Positions 1 through 7,751 of a stretch of 45,141 nt of DNA are shown one piece after another. A program made the position numbers and the translations under genes. Location of the stretch: NCBI GenBank assembly GCA_039030555.1, contig JBCCDY010000029.1, positions 1 through 45,141 of the forward strand. The letters are read 5' to 3'. Position 1 is the stretch's first letter; every line of letters begins with the position of its first letter. A model generated the notes under the pieces. The model saw nothing but the letters and a program-made list of their open reading frames with translations. It was not told the origin of the DNA and searched no databases. Origin of the DNA: JBCCDY01 sp039030555. GTDB taxonomy: Bacteria; Bacteroidota; Bacteroidia; Cytophagales; Cyclobacteriaceae.

Positions 1-2190
1 GGGCCTTGTATGCTTATTGCTGGAGCAGGATCTGGTAAAACTAGAGTGCTTACCTTGAGAATGGTCCATCTCATGAGGGCACAGGGGGTCGATCCCTTTA
101 ATATTATGGCACTAACGTTCACAAACAAAGCAGCTAGTGAAATGCGCGAACGGATTGAACATATTGTTGGATCAGATGCCAGAAACCTTTGGATGGGTAC
201 TTTTCACAGTGTCTTTGCACGAATACTTCGGGCAGAAGCTCCAAAAATAGGTTATACTTCTAATTTTACGATTTACGATACGGAAGATTCAAAATCGCTG
301 ATCAAATCGATCGTAAAGGAGTTCAGTCTGGACGACAAGCTTTATAAAGCAAATGTAGTGTACAATAGAATTTCAGGTGCTAAGAACAGGTTGATTACCT
401 GGCAGGAATATTTGAATAACCCCATTTACCAGGCTGATGATGTTGAAAATAGAAGACCTGAAATGGGTAAGTTATATAAAACGTATTCTGAAAGGTGTTT
501 CAGGGCTGGTGCGATGGACTTTGACGATCTTTTATTGAATACCAATATGTTATTCCGAGATCATGCTGATGTGTTAAACAAATATCAACATAGGTTTCGA
601 TATGTTTTGGTAGATGAGTTTCAGGATACCAATGTCTCTCAGTATTTAATTACCAGAAAGCTTTCAGCCGTTAATCAAAATATTTGTGTAGTTGGAGATG
701 ACGCTCAGAGTATATATGCTTTCCGTGGAGCAAACATTCAAAACATTTTAAATTTCGAAAAGGACTTTCCCGAAACCCGGATCATAAAGTTAGAACAGAA
801 CTATCGGTCTACTCAAAATATTGTTAATGCAGCAAATTCCGTCATTGCACAGAATAGGCAGCAATTAAAGAAAGAGGTTTGGACCTCAAATGATGCTGGT
901 GACAAGATTGAGCTCATTAAAACCAATTCGGATTCCGAAGAAGGCAGAGTAGTAGCATCTACTGTTTTTGAGGAAAAGGTCTCCAAGCAACTAAAGAATA
1001 AGGACTTCGCTGTTCTTTACAGAACCAATAGTCAATCCAGAACGATTGAAGAAGCACTTAGAAGACAAAACATTCCTTACAGAATTATAGGTGGTTTATC
1101 ATTCTATCAAAGAAAGGAGATTAAAGATATCATTGCCTACCTCCGATTTTTAGTCAACCATAACGACGAGCAAGCTTTCCGAAGAATCATTAATCTACCC
1201 AAAAGAGGAATTGGAGCCGCATCTGTTAACAACATCATAGTTGCAGCTTTTGATCACGATATCTCTATTTGGGAAGTTCTTAATAATATCGATCAATTTT
1301 TACCTGGCCGGGCTGCTAATGCTGTAAAGGATTTTGTTTTACTAATAAGATCTTTCCAAATTCAGTTGGAAAAGAAAGATGCTTATGAAGTTGCTAAAGA
1401 GGTAGGGCAAAGGTCCGGTTTGATCAAAGAACTCTATGAAGATAAAACGGTCGAAGGCTTGAATCGTTATGAGAACGTCCAGGAACTCTTAAATGCCGTC
1501 AAAGAATTTGTAGACGATGAAGAAAACGAAGACAAAGGACTGGCAGCCTTTCTTCAGCAAGTTTCTCTATTGACGGATGCCGATAATCAAAACTCCGGAG
1601 AAGATGTTGTGACCATGATGACTATTCATATGGCAAAAGGATTAGAATTCAACCAGGTTTTCATTGTTGGATTAGAAGAAGATCTTTTCCCATCTCAGAT
1701 GATGCTTGAAAGTCGTGAAGACCTGGAGGAAGAACGAAGGCTTTTCTATGTTGCCATCACACGAGCCAAACAAAAGCTCTATTTATCATACGCTCTAAAT
1801 AGGTATAGATTTGGAAGGCTGAACGTTTGTGAGCCTAGTAGATTCATTACTGAAATCAACCCGACTTATATACAGGTTAATAGAAAGTTTAATGTTTCCA
1901 GCGAAAACAATTTGAACCTCGGGGAAAAAAGAACACACTTTTCACAGTTCGTTAATAAGAAAAAGAAAGCTTCAAAGTCAGAGCCCAAATATCATAATCC
2001 TGGAGCAGACTTTCAGCCCAGTGATACTACCGGTTTAAAAACAGGAATGAAAGTGGAACATCCCAAGTTCGGTTTTGGAGCTGTAGTAGCTATAGATGAA
2101 GAAGGAGCTAATAGAAAAGCTAAAGTGAATTTTGATGACTTTGGTGAAAAAACATTATTACTTAGTTTTGCTAAACTCAAAGTTCATTAG
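1..2190 (+). CDS. pcrA: UvrD/PcrA-type ATP-dependent DNA helicase, 5' truncated by window edge
   Basis: Superfamily 1A 3'-5' DNA helicase used in DNA repair and replication-fork maintenance. The frame is open from base 1 and reads G-P-C before the first Met at base 10, so the real start lies upstream and roughly 25-30 residues are missing. Visible motifs: Walker A GAGSGKT at the very start, motif Ia TFTNKAA, Walker B VDEFQDT, motif III VVGDDAQSIYAFRGA, motif IV QNYRST, motif V TIHMAKGLEF, and motif VI VAITRAKQ. The C-terminus (about the last 50 visible residues, starting GMKVEHPKFGFG) matches the Tudor-like domain that PcrA/UvrD uses to contact RNA polymerase. PcrA is preferred over Rep because of this tail, but the name is family-level. 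Confidence 0.95.
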   Translation, partial: GPCMLIAGAGSGKTRVLTLRMVHLMRAQGVDPFNIMALTFTNKAASEMRERIEHIVGSDARNLWMGTFHSVFARILRAEAPKIGYTSNFTIYDTEDSKSLIKSIVKEFSLDDKLYKANVVYNRISGAKNRLITWQEYLNNPIYQADDVENRRPEMGKLYKTYSERCFRAGAMDFDDLLLNTNMLFRDHADVLNKYQHRFRYVLVDEFQDTNVSQYLITRKLSAVNQNICVVGDDAQSIYAFRGANIQNILNFEKDFPETRIIKLEQNYRSTQNIVNAANSVIAQNRQQLKKEVWTSNDAGDKIELIKTNSDSEEGRVVASTVFEEKVSKQLKNKDFAVLYRTNSQSRTIEEALRRQNIPYRIIGGLSFYQRKEIKDIIAYLRFLVNHNDEQAFRRIINLPKRGIGAASVNNIIVAAFDHDISIWEVLNNIDQFLPGRAANAVKDFVLLIRSFQIQLEKKDAYEVAKEVGQRSGLIKELYEDKTVEGLNRYENVQELLNAVKEFVDDEENEDKGLAAFLQQVSLLTDADNQNSGEDVVTMMTIHMAKGLEFNQVFIVGLEEDLFPSQMMLESREDLEEERRLFYVAITRAKQKLYLSYALNRYRFGRLNVCEPSRFITEINPTYIQVNRKFNVSSENNLNLGEKRTHFSQFVNKKKKASKSEPKYHNPGADFQPSDTTGLKTGMKVEHPKFGFGAVVAIDEEGANRKAKVNFDDFGEKTLLLSFAKLKVH

Positions 2191-2217
2191 TTAAAATAGA
2201 AATAAGTAGCAAGTAGA

Positions 2218-2401
2218 TAGTATTTAGACTTATCCAGCGTTTGAATATCTAGCTTTAATTATTTTTTATTACCAATTGACCATATATCATTTCTATTTTT
2301 GATTAGAATATGAGTGAGAGATATTTGAATTATTGTTTGATTGATTTAAAATCTACGATCTTCTTGTCTAAAGTCTTACATCTAAATACTAAAATCTAAT
2401 A
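2218..2401. repeat. TAG-rich degenerate intergenic element upstream of DUF4290 gene
   Basis: The spacer between the helicase and the DUF4290 gene is AT-rich and contains no gene. TAGTATTTAGA at 2218-2228 recurs inverted as TCTAAATACTA at 2381-2391. The segment 2382-2400, ending one base before the ATG, matches 16 of 19 positions of the inverted sequence at 11780-11798, which lies upstream of another start codon. It is probably a low-complexity repeat family; function unknown. Confidence 0.4.
2294..2301 (+). promoter_or_regulatory. Possible -7 box for the DUF4290-murA transcript
   Basis: TATTTTTG fits the Bacteroidota -7 consensus TAnnTTTG exactly, about 100 bases upstream of the DUF4290 ATG. 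The only nearby TTG (2276-2278) is 15 bases away, slightly too close for a -33 element. Such a short AT-rich word can occur by chance. Confidence 0.3.
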
Positions 2402-3031
2402 ATGCATAATTATAATTCCATCAGGCCTGGTCTAATTTTGAAAGAGTATGGCCGAAATATTCAAAACCTGGTTACTCACGTTAAAAGTATTGAGGATCGT
2501 ACAGAACGTACGGCGAAAGCAACCGCTTTGGTTGAACTGATGAAACAGATTAACCCTGTTTTTAAAGACAATCCGGAACAGGATCAAAAAGTATGGGACG
2601 ATCTTTTTATTATATGTGGTTTCGAACTAGATATCGATAGCCCCTACCCTGCTCCTGAAAAAGAGGTTTTAGAAAAAAAGCCAGATCGATTGGCCTACAC
2701 TCAGAATAATCTGACTTTCAAGCATTACGGTAGAAATCTGGAACTTCTAATAGATGAAGCAAGAAAAATTGAAGACAAAGAAAATCGTGAAAATGCCGTA
2801 ATATATCTTGGGAGATTAATGCGAGGTTTCCATAATACATGGAGTAGAGAAATGCCGGATGAATCTGTTATTTTAAAAAATATGAAACGGCTATCGGACA
2901 ATGAACTGGACATTGATTTAGAGAAAGTTAAAGAGAACAATTTGTTTGAACCTTTCCATAAGGAGCGTAAAAGCAATAATTACAACAACAATAAAGGAGG
3001 GAAACGAAATTTCAAGAAACGTAGAAATTAA
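2402..3031 (+). CDS. DUF4290 domain-containing protein
   Basis: A 209-aa cytoplasmic protein of the Bacteroidota-restricted DUF4290 family; no function is established that I know of. It has no signal peptide or membrane segment. The protein contains two copies of one unit without gaps: residues 11-79 and 104-172 align over 69 positions with about 19 identities, sharing K-x-YGRN, IED, an LM pair and a closing ELDID. The last 25 residues are a basic Asn/Lys/Arg-rich tail (ending KRNFKKRRN), suggesting nucleic-acid or ribosome contact (inference). Its stop overlaps the murA start by one base (TAATG), so the two are almost certainly translationally coupled. Confidence 0.9.
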   Translation: MHNYNSIRPGLILKEYGRNIQNLVTHVKSIEDRTERTAKATALVELMKQINPVFKDNPEQDQKVWDDLFIICGFELDIDSPYPAPEKEVLEKKPDRLAYTQNNLTFKHYGRNLELLIDEARKIEDKENRENAVIYLGRLMRGFHNTWSREMPDESVILKNMKRLSDNELDIDLEKVKENNLFEPFHKERKSNNYNNNKGGKRNFKKRRN

Positions 3032-4335
3032 TGACATCGTTTCGTGTAACTGGAGGAAATGCACTTAAAGGTGAGATCACTCCGCAGGGAGCCAAAAATG
3101 AGGCTCTTCAAATCCTTTCAGCTACATTACTTACTGCTGAGCCTATTATAATTAAGAATATTCCTGATATTAGGGATGTTAATAAACTAATAGAGTTATT
3201 AAGAAGTCTTGGTTGCAAGATTGATCAACTTGCCAGTCACGAATACGAGTTTCAGGCTGATGAACTCGATTTAGATTATCTGGATACCGAAGCTTTTAAA
3301 GAAAAAGCAGGCTCCCTCCGAGGTTCAATTATGATACTTGGGCCTCTTTTAGCCCGATTCGGAAAAGGTAAAATCCCTAAACCGGGAGGAGATAAAATTG
3401 GAAGGAGAAGGCTTGATACCCACTTTATTGGTTTTGAGAAGTTAGGTGCAAAATTCGACTACAATCCCGAAGATGGTTTTTACTCTGTCAGTACAGATCA
3501 ATTAAAAGGTACATACATCTTACTGGACGAAGCTTCGGTAACCGGAACAGCTAATATTGTAATGGCCGCTGTAATGGCAGAAGGGAAAACAACCATTTAT
3601 AATGCGGCTTGTGAACCCTATCTACAACAGCTTTGTAAGATGCTGGTTTGTATGGGTGCCAATATCTCAGGGATCGGCTCTAATTTATTGGTCATAGAGG
3701 GCGTTGAAGAACTTGGAGGAACTGAACATAAATTACTGCCCGATATGATTGAGATTGGAAGTTTCATTGGCCTCGCAGCCATGACGCAATCGGAGATCAC
3801 CGTAAAAAATGTGGATTATGAAAGCCTGGGTATTATTCCAGAAGTATTTTCAAAGCTTGGTATAAAGCTGGAAAGGAAAGGCGATGATATCTATATCCCT
3901 TCCCAGGATCATTTCGAAATCGATTCTTATATCGACGGCTCCATTCTAACCGTAGCTGATGCTATTTGGCCTGGCTTTACTCCCGACCTAATTAGTGTGG
4001 TACTGGTAACGGCCACTCAGGCTAGAGGAACTGTTCTTATCCACCAGAAGATGTTTGAAAGCAGACTTTTCTTCGTTGATAAGCTGATTGACATGGGAGC
4101 ACAAATTATTCTTTGTGATCCACACAGGGCCACCGTGATTGGTTTAGACAGAAAACAGGCCTTAAAAGGTATTCAAATGACCTCTCCTGATATTCGGGCA
4201 GGTGTTGCTCTGCTCATTGCTGCACTATCAGCAGAAGGAACAAGCATTATACATAACGTAGATCAAATTGATCGAGGTTATCAATTCATCGATCAACGCC
4301 TGAATGCTATTGGGGCTCAGATAGAACGGATATAA
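3031..4335 (+). CDS. murA: UDP-N-acetylglucosamine 1-carboxyvinyltransferase (MurA)
   Basis: Transfers enolpyruvate from PEP to UDP-GlcNAc, the first committed step of peptidoglycan synthesis, in the cytoplasm. The 434-aa length and the EPSP-synthase-like fold motifs fit: GGNALKGEITPQGAKNEAL at the N-terminus with Lys22/Asn23 of the active site, LRGSIMILGPLLARFG, and ADAIWPGFTPDL. The catalytic loop reads PKPGGDKIGRRRLDTH: position 121 (bases 3391-3393, GAT) is Asp where E. coli-type MurA has the Cys that fosfomycin alkylates. Asp at this position is known in naturally fosfomycin-insensitive MurA enzymes (for example Chlamydia and Mycobacterium). It is translated from a start overlapping the DUF4290 stop. 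Confidence 0.96.
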   Translation: MTSFRVTGGNALKGEITPQGAKNEALQILSATLLTAEPIIIKNIPDIRDVNKLIELLRSLGCKIDQLASHEYEFQADELDLDYLDTEAFKEKAGSLRGSIMILGPLLARFGKGKIPKPGGDKIGRRRLDTHFIGFEKLGAKFDYNPEDGFYSVSTDQLKGTYILLDEASVTGTANIVMAAVMAEGKTTIYNAACEPYLQQLCKMLVCMGANISGIGSNLLVIEGVEELGGTEHKLLPDMIEIGSFIGLAAMTQSEITVKNVDYESLGIIPEVFSKLGIKLERKGDDIYIPSQDHFEIDSYIDGSILTVADAIWPGFTPDLISVVLVTATQARGTVLIHQKMFESRLFFVDKLIDMGAQIILCDPHRATVIGLDRKQALKGIQMTSPDIRAGVALLIAALSAEGTSIIHNVDQIDRGYQFIDQRLNAIGAQIERI

Positions 4336-4359
4336 TAAAACGGGTTTTCTGTTTATTCG
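4336..4359 (+). repeat. Left copy of imperfect direct repeat flanking the TA-like island
   Basis: Directly after the murA stop, this 24-base stretch begins TAAAACGG and carries TTCTGT at its centre. It matches 19 of 24 positions, without gaps, to 5481-5504 at the other edge of the four-gene island. It could be a decayed target duplication or recombination site; chance similarity in AT-rich DNA is not excluded. Confidence 0.35.
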
Positions 4360-4371
4360 TTATCTTCAATT

Positions 4372-4575
4372 ATGAATGAAATCATATTCTTGGTAAATGA
4401 ATCAAATGAGGGGGGGTATGAAGCGCAAGCCCTGGGGCATTCCATTTTCACTGAGGCTGAAAATGAAAATGATTTAAAAGAAAATATAAGAGAGGCCGTT
4501 AGTTGCCATTTTGAAGAAGGGTCTCCTAAAGTAATTCGTTTACATTTTGTAAGAGAAGAAATTATTGCGGCATGA
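4372..4575 (+). CDS. hicB: HicB-like antitoxin (short type)
   Basis: A 67-aa protein with the HicB N-terminal pattern: a beta-hairpin opening (EIIFLVNESNEGGYEAQALG), an induced-helix stretch (TEAENENDLKENIREAV) and a final strand RLHFVREE. HicB antitoxins neutralise the HicA RNase by direct binding. This one stops after the partial-RNase-H-like fold and has no room for the C-terminal DNA-binding domain found in longer HicB proteins, so repression of its own promoter is doubtful. Short homologs are sometimes misannotated as 2-oxoisovalerate dehydrogenase. It precedes hicA with a 4-base ATGA overlap, the reverse of the classic hicA-hicB order. It begins 36 bases after murA. Confidence 0.75.
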   Translation: MNEIIFLVNESNEGGYEAQALGHSIFTEAENENDLKENIREAVSCHFEEGSPKVIRLHFVREEIIAA

Positions 4576-4811
4576 AGCTTCCAAGAGATATTGGAAGTCA
4601 GGAATTAATCAAGAAGCTTAGCGTATTTGAATATCAGGTTTCTAGACAGGTAGGCAGCCATTTTAGACTAACTACATCTAAAAATGGCACTCATCATATT
4701 ACTATTCCAAACCATAAACCTATAAAAATTGGTACTTTAGCCTCTATTCTTAAAAGTGTTTCAAGTCATTTCCAGATTTCGAAAGAAGAAGTTATTAGAA
4801 GGTTGTTCTGA
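4572..4811 (+). CDS. hicA: HicA-like mRNA interferase toxin
   Basis: A 79-aa protein of the HicA/YcfA double-stranded-RNA-binding-like fold, which cleaves mRNA independently of or during translation. The family signature is intact: the RQVGSHFRL segment with the catalytic His30, then HHITIPNHKPIKIGTLASIL with His48 and the GTL-x-x-IL helix. All key residues are present, so the toxin looks active. The start overlaps the hicB stop (ATGA), consistent with translational coupling. The next gene starts 11 bases later, so the TA pair and the nucleotidyltransferase pair probably share one transcript. Confidence 0.82.
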   Translation: MKLPRDIGSQELIKKLSVFEYQVSRQVGSHFRLTTSKNGTHHITIPNHKPIKIGTLASILKSVSSHFQISKEEVIRRLF

Positions 4812-4822
4812 ACTCTAATCTG

Positions 4823-5320
4823 ATGGAATACAGTCGCTTATTTGAAGCTTTATATAAGTCAGATATCAAATATTTGATTTGTGGTGGGCTGGCAGTCAAT
4901 ATTTACGGTATCCCTAGAATGACCGCTGATATAGATCTGATTATTGAGTTCGAAAAAGAAAACATAGATACTTTCCTGAAAATCATTAAAACTCAGGATT
5001 ATCATCAACTCATTCCAGTCCCTCTCACCGAATTACTAGATCCACAAAAGAGAAAACAACTCGTTGATGAAAAAAACCTAATAGCCTATTCGTTCTATAA
5101 TTCTAATTCAGCTCACATGAATCTAGATGTGATCGTTGACTTCCCGGAAACATTTGAAAATCTGTGGAGTAGGAAAGAAATCCGAAATATTGATAATTTT
5201 AAAGTAAATCTGCTCTCTCTAGAAGATTTGATCATGATAAAAGAAAAAACAAAAAGAGAACAAGACAGAGAAGACGTAAAGTTGCTATCTAAAATTCTCA
5301 ATGAAAAAAAGGGGCTTTAA
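4823..5320 (+). CDS. Nucleotidyltransferase-fold protein (DUF6036/AbiEii-like)
   Basis: A 165-aa protein with the minimal nucleotidyltransferase core: a CGGLAV glycine motif at residues 20-25, the metal-binding ADIDLII (Asp36, Asp38), and a probable third carboxylate in NLDVIVDF (Asp102). The C-terminal stretch LSLEDLIMIKEKTKREQDRED is typical of the DUF6036/AbiEii-type families, several members of which act in toxin-antitoxin or phage-defence systems by nucleotidylating tRNA or protein partners. Substrate is not predictable here. It overlaps the next small gene by 20 bases, so the two are expressed together. It could be a second TA-like module next to hicBA, or an accessory to it. Confidence 0.75.
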   Translation: MEYSRLFEALYKSDIKYLICGGLAVNIYGIPRMTADIDLIIEFEKENIDTFLKIIKTQDYHQLIPVPLTELLDPQKRKQLVDEKNLIAYSFYNSNSAHMNLDVIVDFPETFENLWSRKEIRNIDNFKVNLLSLEDLIMIKEKTKREQDREDVKLLSKILNEKKGL

Positions 5321-5483
5321 ATACACCGTCTCACAAGAGCAGATCGATGCTCATAGAAAGCTATCTGTGAAGGAAATTTTTGCCTGGCTAGAGCAAACAA
5401 ATAAATTTATATATCAAGTCCAAACACCAGAAGAGCGTTCTAGAATGAAGAAAATCAAGAACATAGAACGCGATTGGGATTAA
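5301..5483 (+). CDS. Small 60-aa partner of the nucleotidyltransferase
   Basis: A short, charged protein (KRGFKYTVSQEQIDAHRKLS..., with FAWLEQTNKFI in the middle) overlapping the nucleotidyltransferase gene by 20 bases in another frame. I recall small proteins with a W-L-E-x-x-N core beside nucleotidyltransferase genes of other bacteria, but can give no formal family name. It has no signal peptide, membrane helix or recognisable DNA-binding domain; the central part looks helical. The overlap and shared orientation suggest a two-component cassette. Whether it is inhibitor, target or specificity factor cannot be read from the sequence. Confidence 0.65.
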   Translation: MKKRGFKYTVSQEQIDAHRKLSVKEIFAWLEQTNKFIYQVQTPEERSRMKKIKNIERDWD

Positions 5484-5504
5484 AACGGATATTCTGTATG
5501 TACG
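5481..5504 (+). repeat. Right copy of imperfect direct repeat flanking the TA-like island
   Basis: Begins at the stop codon of the 60-aa gene with TAAAACGG and has TTCTGT at the same internal position as the copy at 4336-4359; 19 of 24 bases match without gaps. Both copies start where the flanking coding sequence ends. Confidence 0.35.
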
Positions 5505-5551
5505 CGCATACTTAACCCTCGATCGATGGCTCCACCGACCACTGAACTTAT

Positions 5552-6676
5552 TTAAGCGTACTGGTTCAACATAACAGGCATCACGAGCATAAGAATATCC
5601 TCGTTCTCTTCCGTATCCTTCGGAATAATCAAACCTGCTTTGTTTGGTGCAGAAAGCTTCAAGGTTATTTGAGCAGAATTCAAATTGCTCAGCATCTCAA
5701 TCAAAAACCTGGCATTAAATCCTATTTCGATATCTTCTCCATCATGCTCACACGCCAGTCGCTCGTTCGCCTCGTTCGAAAAGTCGAGATCTTCAGCAGA
5801 AACCACTAATTCACTACCACTTATTTTAAGCCTTACCTGATGAGTAGTCTTGTTTGCATAGATAGCAATCCTTCTTAAAGTGCTTAGAAACTCTAAGCGA
5901 TCTATTGACATTTCATTGGGGTTCTCGGCAGGAATTACGTTATCGTAATCGGGATAACGTTCATCAATTAACCTGCTGATCATCTTTACATTATCAAACT
6001 TGAAGAATACGTTTGACATATTGTATTCAATGGTAACATTGGTGTTTTCTGATGGAAGCGATGATTTCAGAAGCGTCAGTGCTTTCTTCGGGATGATAAT
6101 GGAATTATCCATATCGGCAGCTACATCTACTCTTCTATACCTAACTAATCTATGGCCATCCGTCGCAACGAAAGTTGAATTAGAATCCGAAATCTTTAAA
6201 TAAACCCCAGTCATAGCAGGTCTGAGTTCATCATTACTAACAGCAAAGATGGTATTACTTACTGCTCTTCCAAGAACGTCTGATGACATATCTACAGAAT
6301 AACCATCGGATACATCTGGTACTTTTGGAAAATCCGTTGCATTTTCACCAGAAAGCTTATAGCGTCCATTATCAGAGCTGATCTCTACACTATAAGTCTC
6401 TTCATCTATCGAAAAAGTAACGGGTTGCTCCGGTAAATTTCTCAATGTTTCCTCCAGTATTTTTGCTGGAACAGCAAGGCTACCATCTTCTTTAGATTCC
6501 ACTTCAATCTCCGTAATCATGGATGTTTGAAGATCAGAAGCAGTCATGGTCAACGTACCTCCCTTTATTTCAAACAAAAAATTCTCTAAAATCGGAACAA
6601 CCGGATTAGATGCGATCACCCCTCTGATCGAAGAAACATGTTTGAGAAGAGCTGCTGAAGAAACAATAAATTTCAT
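5552..6676 (-). CDS. dnaN: DNA polymerase III beta sliding clamp
   Basis: A 374-aa ring-forming processivity clamp for DNA polymerase III and docking site for repair factors. The N-terminal MKFIVSSAALLKHVSSIRGV, the middle-domain VATDGHRLVRYRR motif and the C-terminal MPVML (matching the terminal MPMRL-type motif of E. coli beta) identify it. The length matches the usual 366-380 aa and spans three clamp domains. It is preceded on the same strand, after a 133-base gap, by the gld/DUF4340 run. It converges on the TA-like island. Confidence 0.97.
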   Translation of the reverse strand: MKFIVSSAALLKHVSSIRGVIASNPVVPILENFLFEIKGGTLTMTASDLQTSMITEIEVESKEDGSLAVPAKILEETLRNLPEQPVTFSIDEETYSVEISSDNGRYKLSGENATDFPKVPDVSDGYSVDMSSDVLGRAVSNTIFAVSNDELRPAMTGVYLKISDSNSTFVATDGHRLVRYRRVDVAADMDNSIIIPKKALTLLKSSLPSENTNVTIEYNMSNVFFKFDNVKMISRLIDERYPDYDNVIPAENPNEMSIDRLEFLSTLRRIAIYANKTTHQVRLKISGSELVVSAEDLDFSNEANERLACEHDGEDIEIGFNARFLIEMLSNLNSAQITLKLSAPNKAGLIIPKDTEENEDILMLVMPVMLNQYA

Positions 6677-6809
6677 GTGTATTATCGGATTTTAAAATTC
6701 CCAAAGATTTTAACTACAATCATCCAAGGGATTTATAGAAATAATTCAATTAACGTTAAAGTAAAATTAAGAATAAAAATGATATTTCAATTCAAGTAAA
6801 TTGAAGCAA

Positions 6810-7751
6810 CTATTCTGATTCCGCATGAAAGAAATCAATATCTGGAGATAACGATAAACCTTTGTTTTCTTCAAGAACAAATCTTTGCCCATCTTTGGTT
6901 ATTCCAAAATAATATCGGTCTCCCTTTATTCTTGGATAGACTAGAATCTGGTTATTGAAGGTGGTATCTATATCTGAAATTTCCAGCCGAAAGATAGGTT
7001 TTGAATATGTTTCAAGACTATCGAACCTTTCGTATTCACCTTTGTCCAGATAGCCGTCTGCATCGAAATAGTTCAAATTTTCTATGTATCGGATTAATGA
7101 AGCGGTATCAAGTCTGTTAATTCCGGAAACCTCCAGAAAACCTCCACTGTCAACGATTTCAAATGAACGATCCGGAAATAGAAAGTTTTCTAAACTGAGT
7201 TTTTTAATTGTTCTGAAATTACTCGAAAACAAGACTTTGTTTCGCCATTGATTTTCGGTCAGAAAAAATAAAGAACCTACCTGACTACCATAACCAGGAA
7301 TATTCATTTCATAAGGAATACCCATATTCTCTTTGAAGAACGTTTTTCCATCTTCAGAGGCAGTTATTTCCCATTCCTGAATACCATTTTCAGATTGGAT
7401 CTTCAGGGTTATACCATTTTTATTAAATTCGTCTAAAACAGCTTCAACATCTTTTTTTGCTACAGGGCGTCGCACGGAGATTCTGCTTAATACATTCAAT
7501 AAGACTTCAACCAATTGGTTATCGGCTTGATACCTGTTGTTAATGGCCCAAACATTTGACTTGAGGCTCAATTTATTTTCTATGTTATCTCCTACAAATT
7601 CCAATTCCGAGACAGAGTTTATGTCCCCGATATTGAATTTTCCAGAATATGGCGATCCTTCTTTATCCGTACTCAAGAAGGATATAATGATGGAGGAGCT
7701 TACCAGCACAGAAAGAATAATAATTAGCCTTATGTTTTTTCTTTTCTGCAT
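6810..7751 (-). CDS. DUF4340-like membrane-anchored protein linked to gliding ABC genes
   Basis: A 313-aa protein with one N-terminal membrane segment (about residues 8-26, RLIIILSVLVSSSIIISF) followed by a soluble, probably periplasmic domain resembling DUF4340: repeated short beta segments such as FRLEISDID and RYYFGITKDGQRFVLEE. DUF4340 proteins commonly accompany GldG-type ABC auxiliary genes. Its start codon shares one base with the gldG stop (TAATG), so it is translationally coupled to gldG and probably works with the GldFG complex. Its biochemical role is unknown. Confidence 0.75.
   Translation of the reverse strand: MQKRKNIRLIIILSVLVSSSIIISFLSTDKEGSPYSGKFNIGDINSVSELEFVGDNIENKLSLKSNVWAINNRYQADNQLVEVLLNVLSRISVRRPVAKKDVEAVLDEFNKNGITLKIQSENGIQEWEITASEDGKTFFKENMGIPYEMNIPGYGSQVGSLFFLTENQWRNKVLFSSNFRTIKKLSLENFLFPDRSFEIVDSGGFLEVSGINRLDTASLIRYIENLNYFDADGYLDKGEYERFDSLETYSKPIFRLEISDIDTTFNNQILVYPRIKGDRYYFGITKDGQRFVLEENKGLSLSPDIDFFHAESE

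Noticed and set aside
4336..4349. AAAACGGGTTTT after murA as a terminator
   Set aside because: The stem is only 5 bp with a 2-base centre and no T-run, too weak; kept only as part of the flanking repeat.
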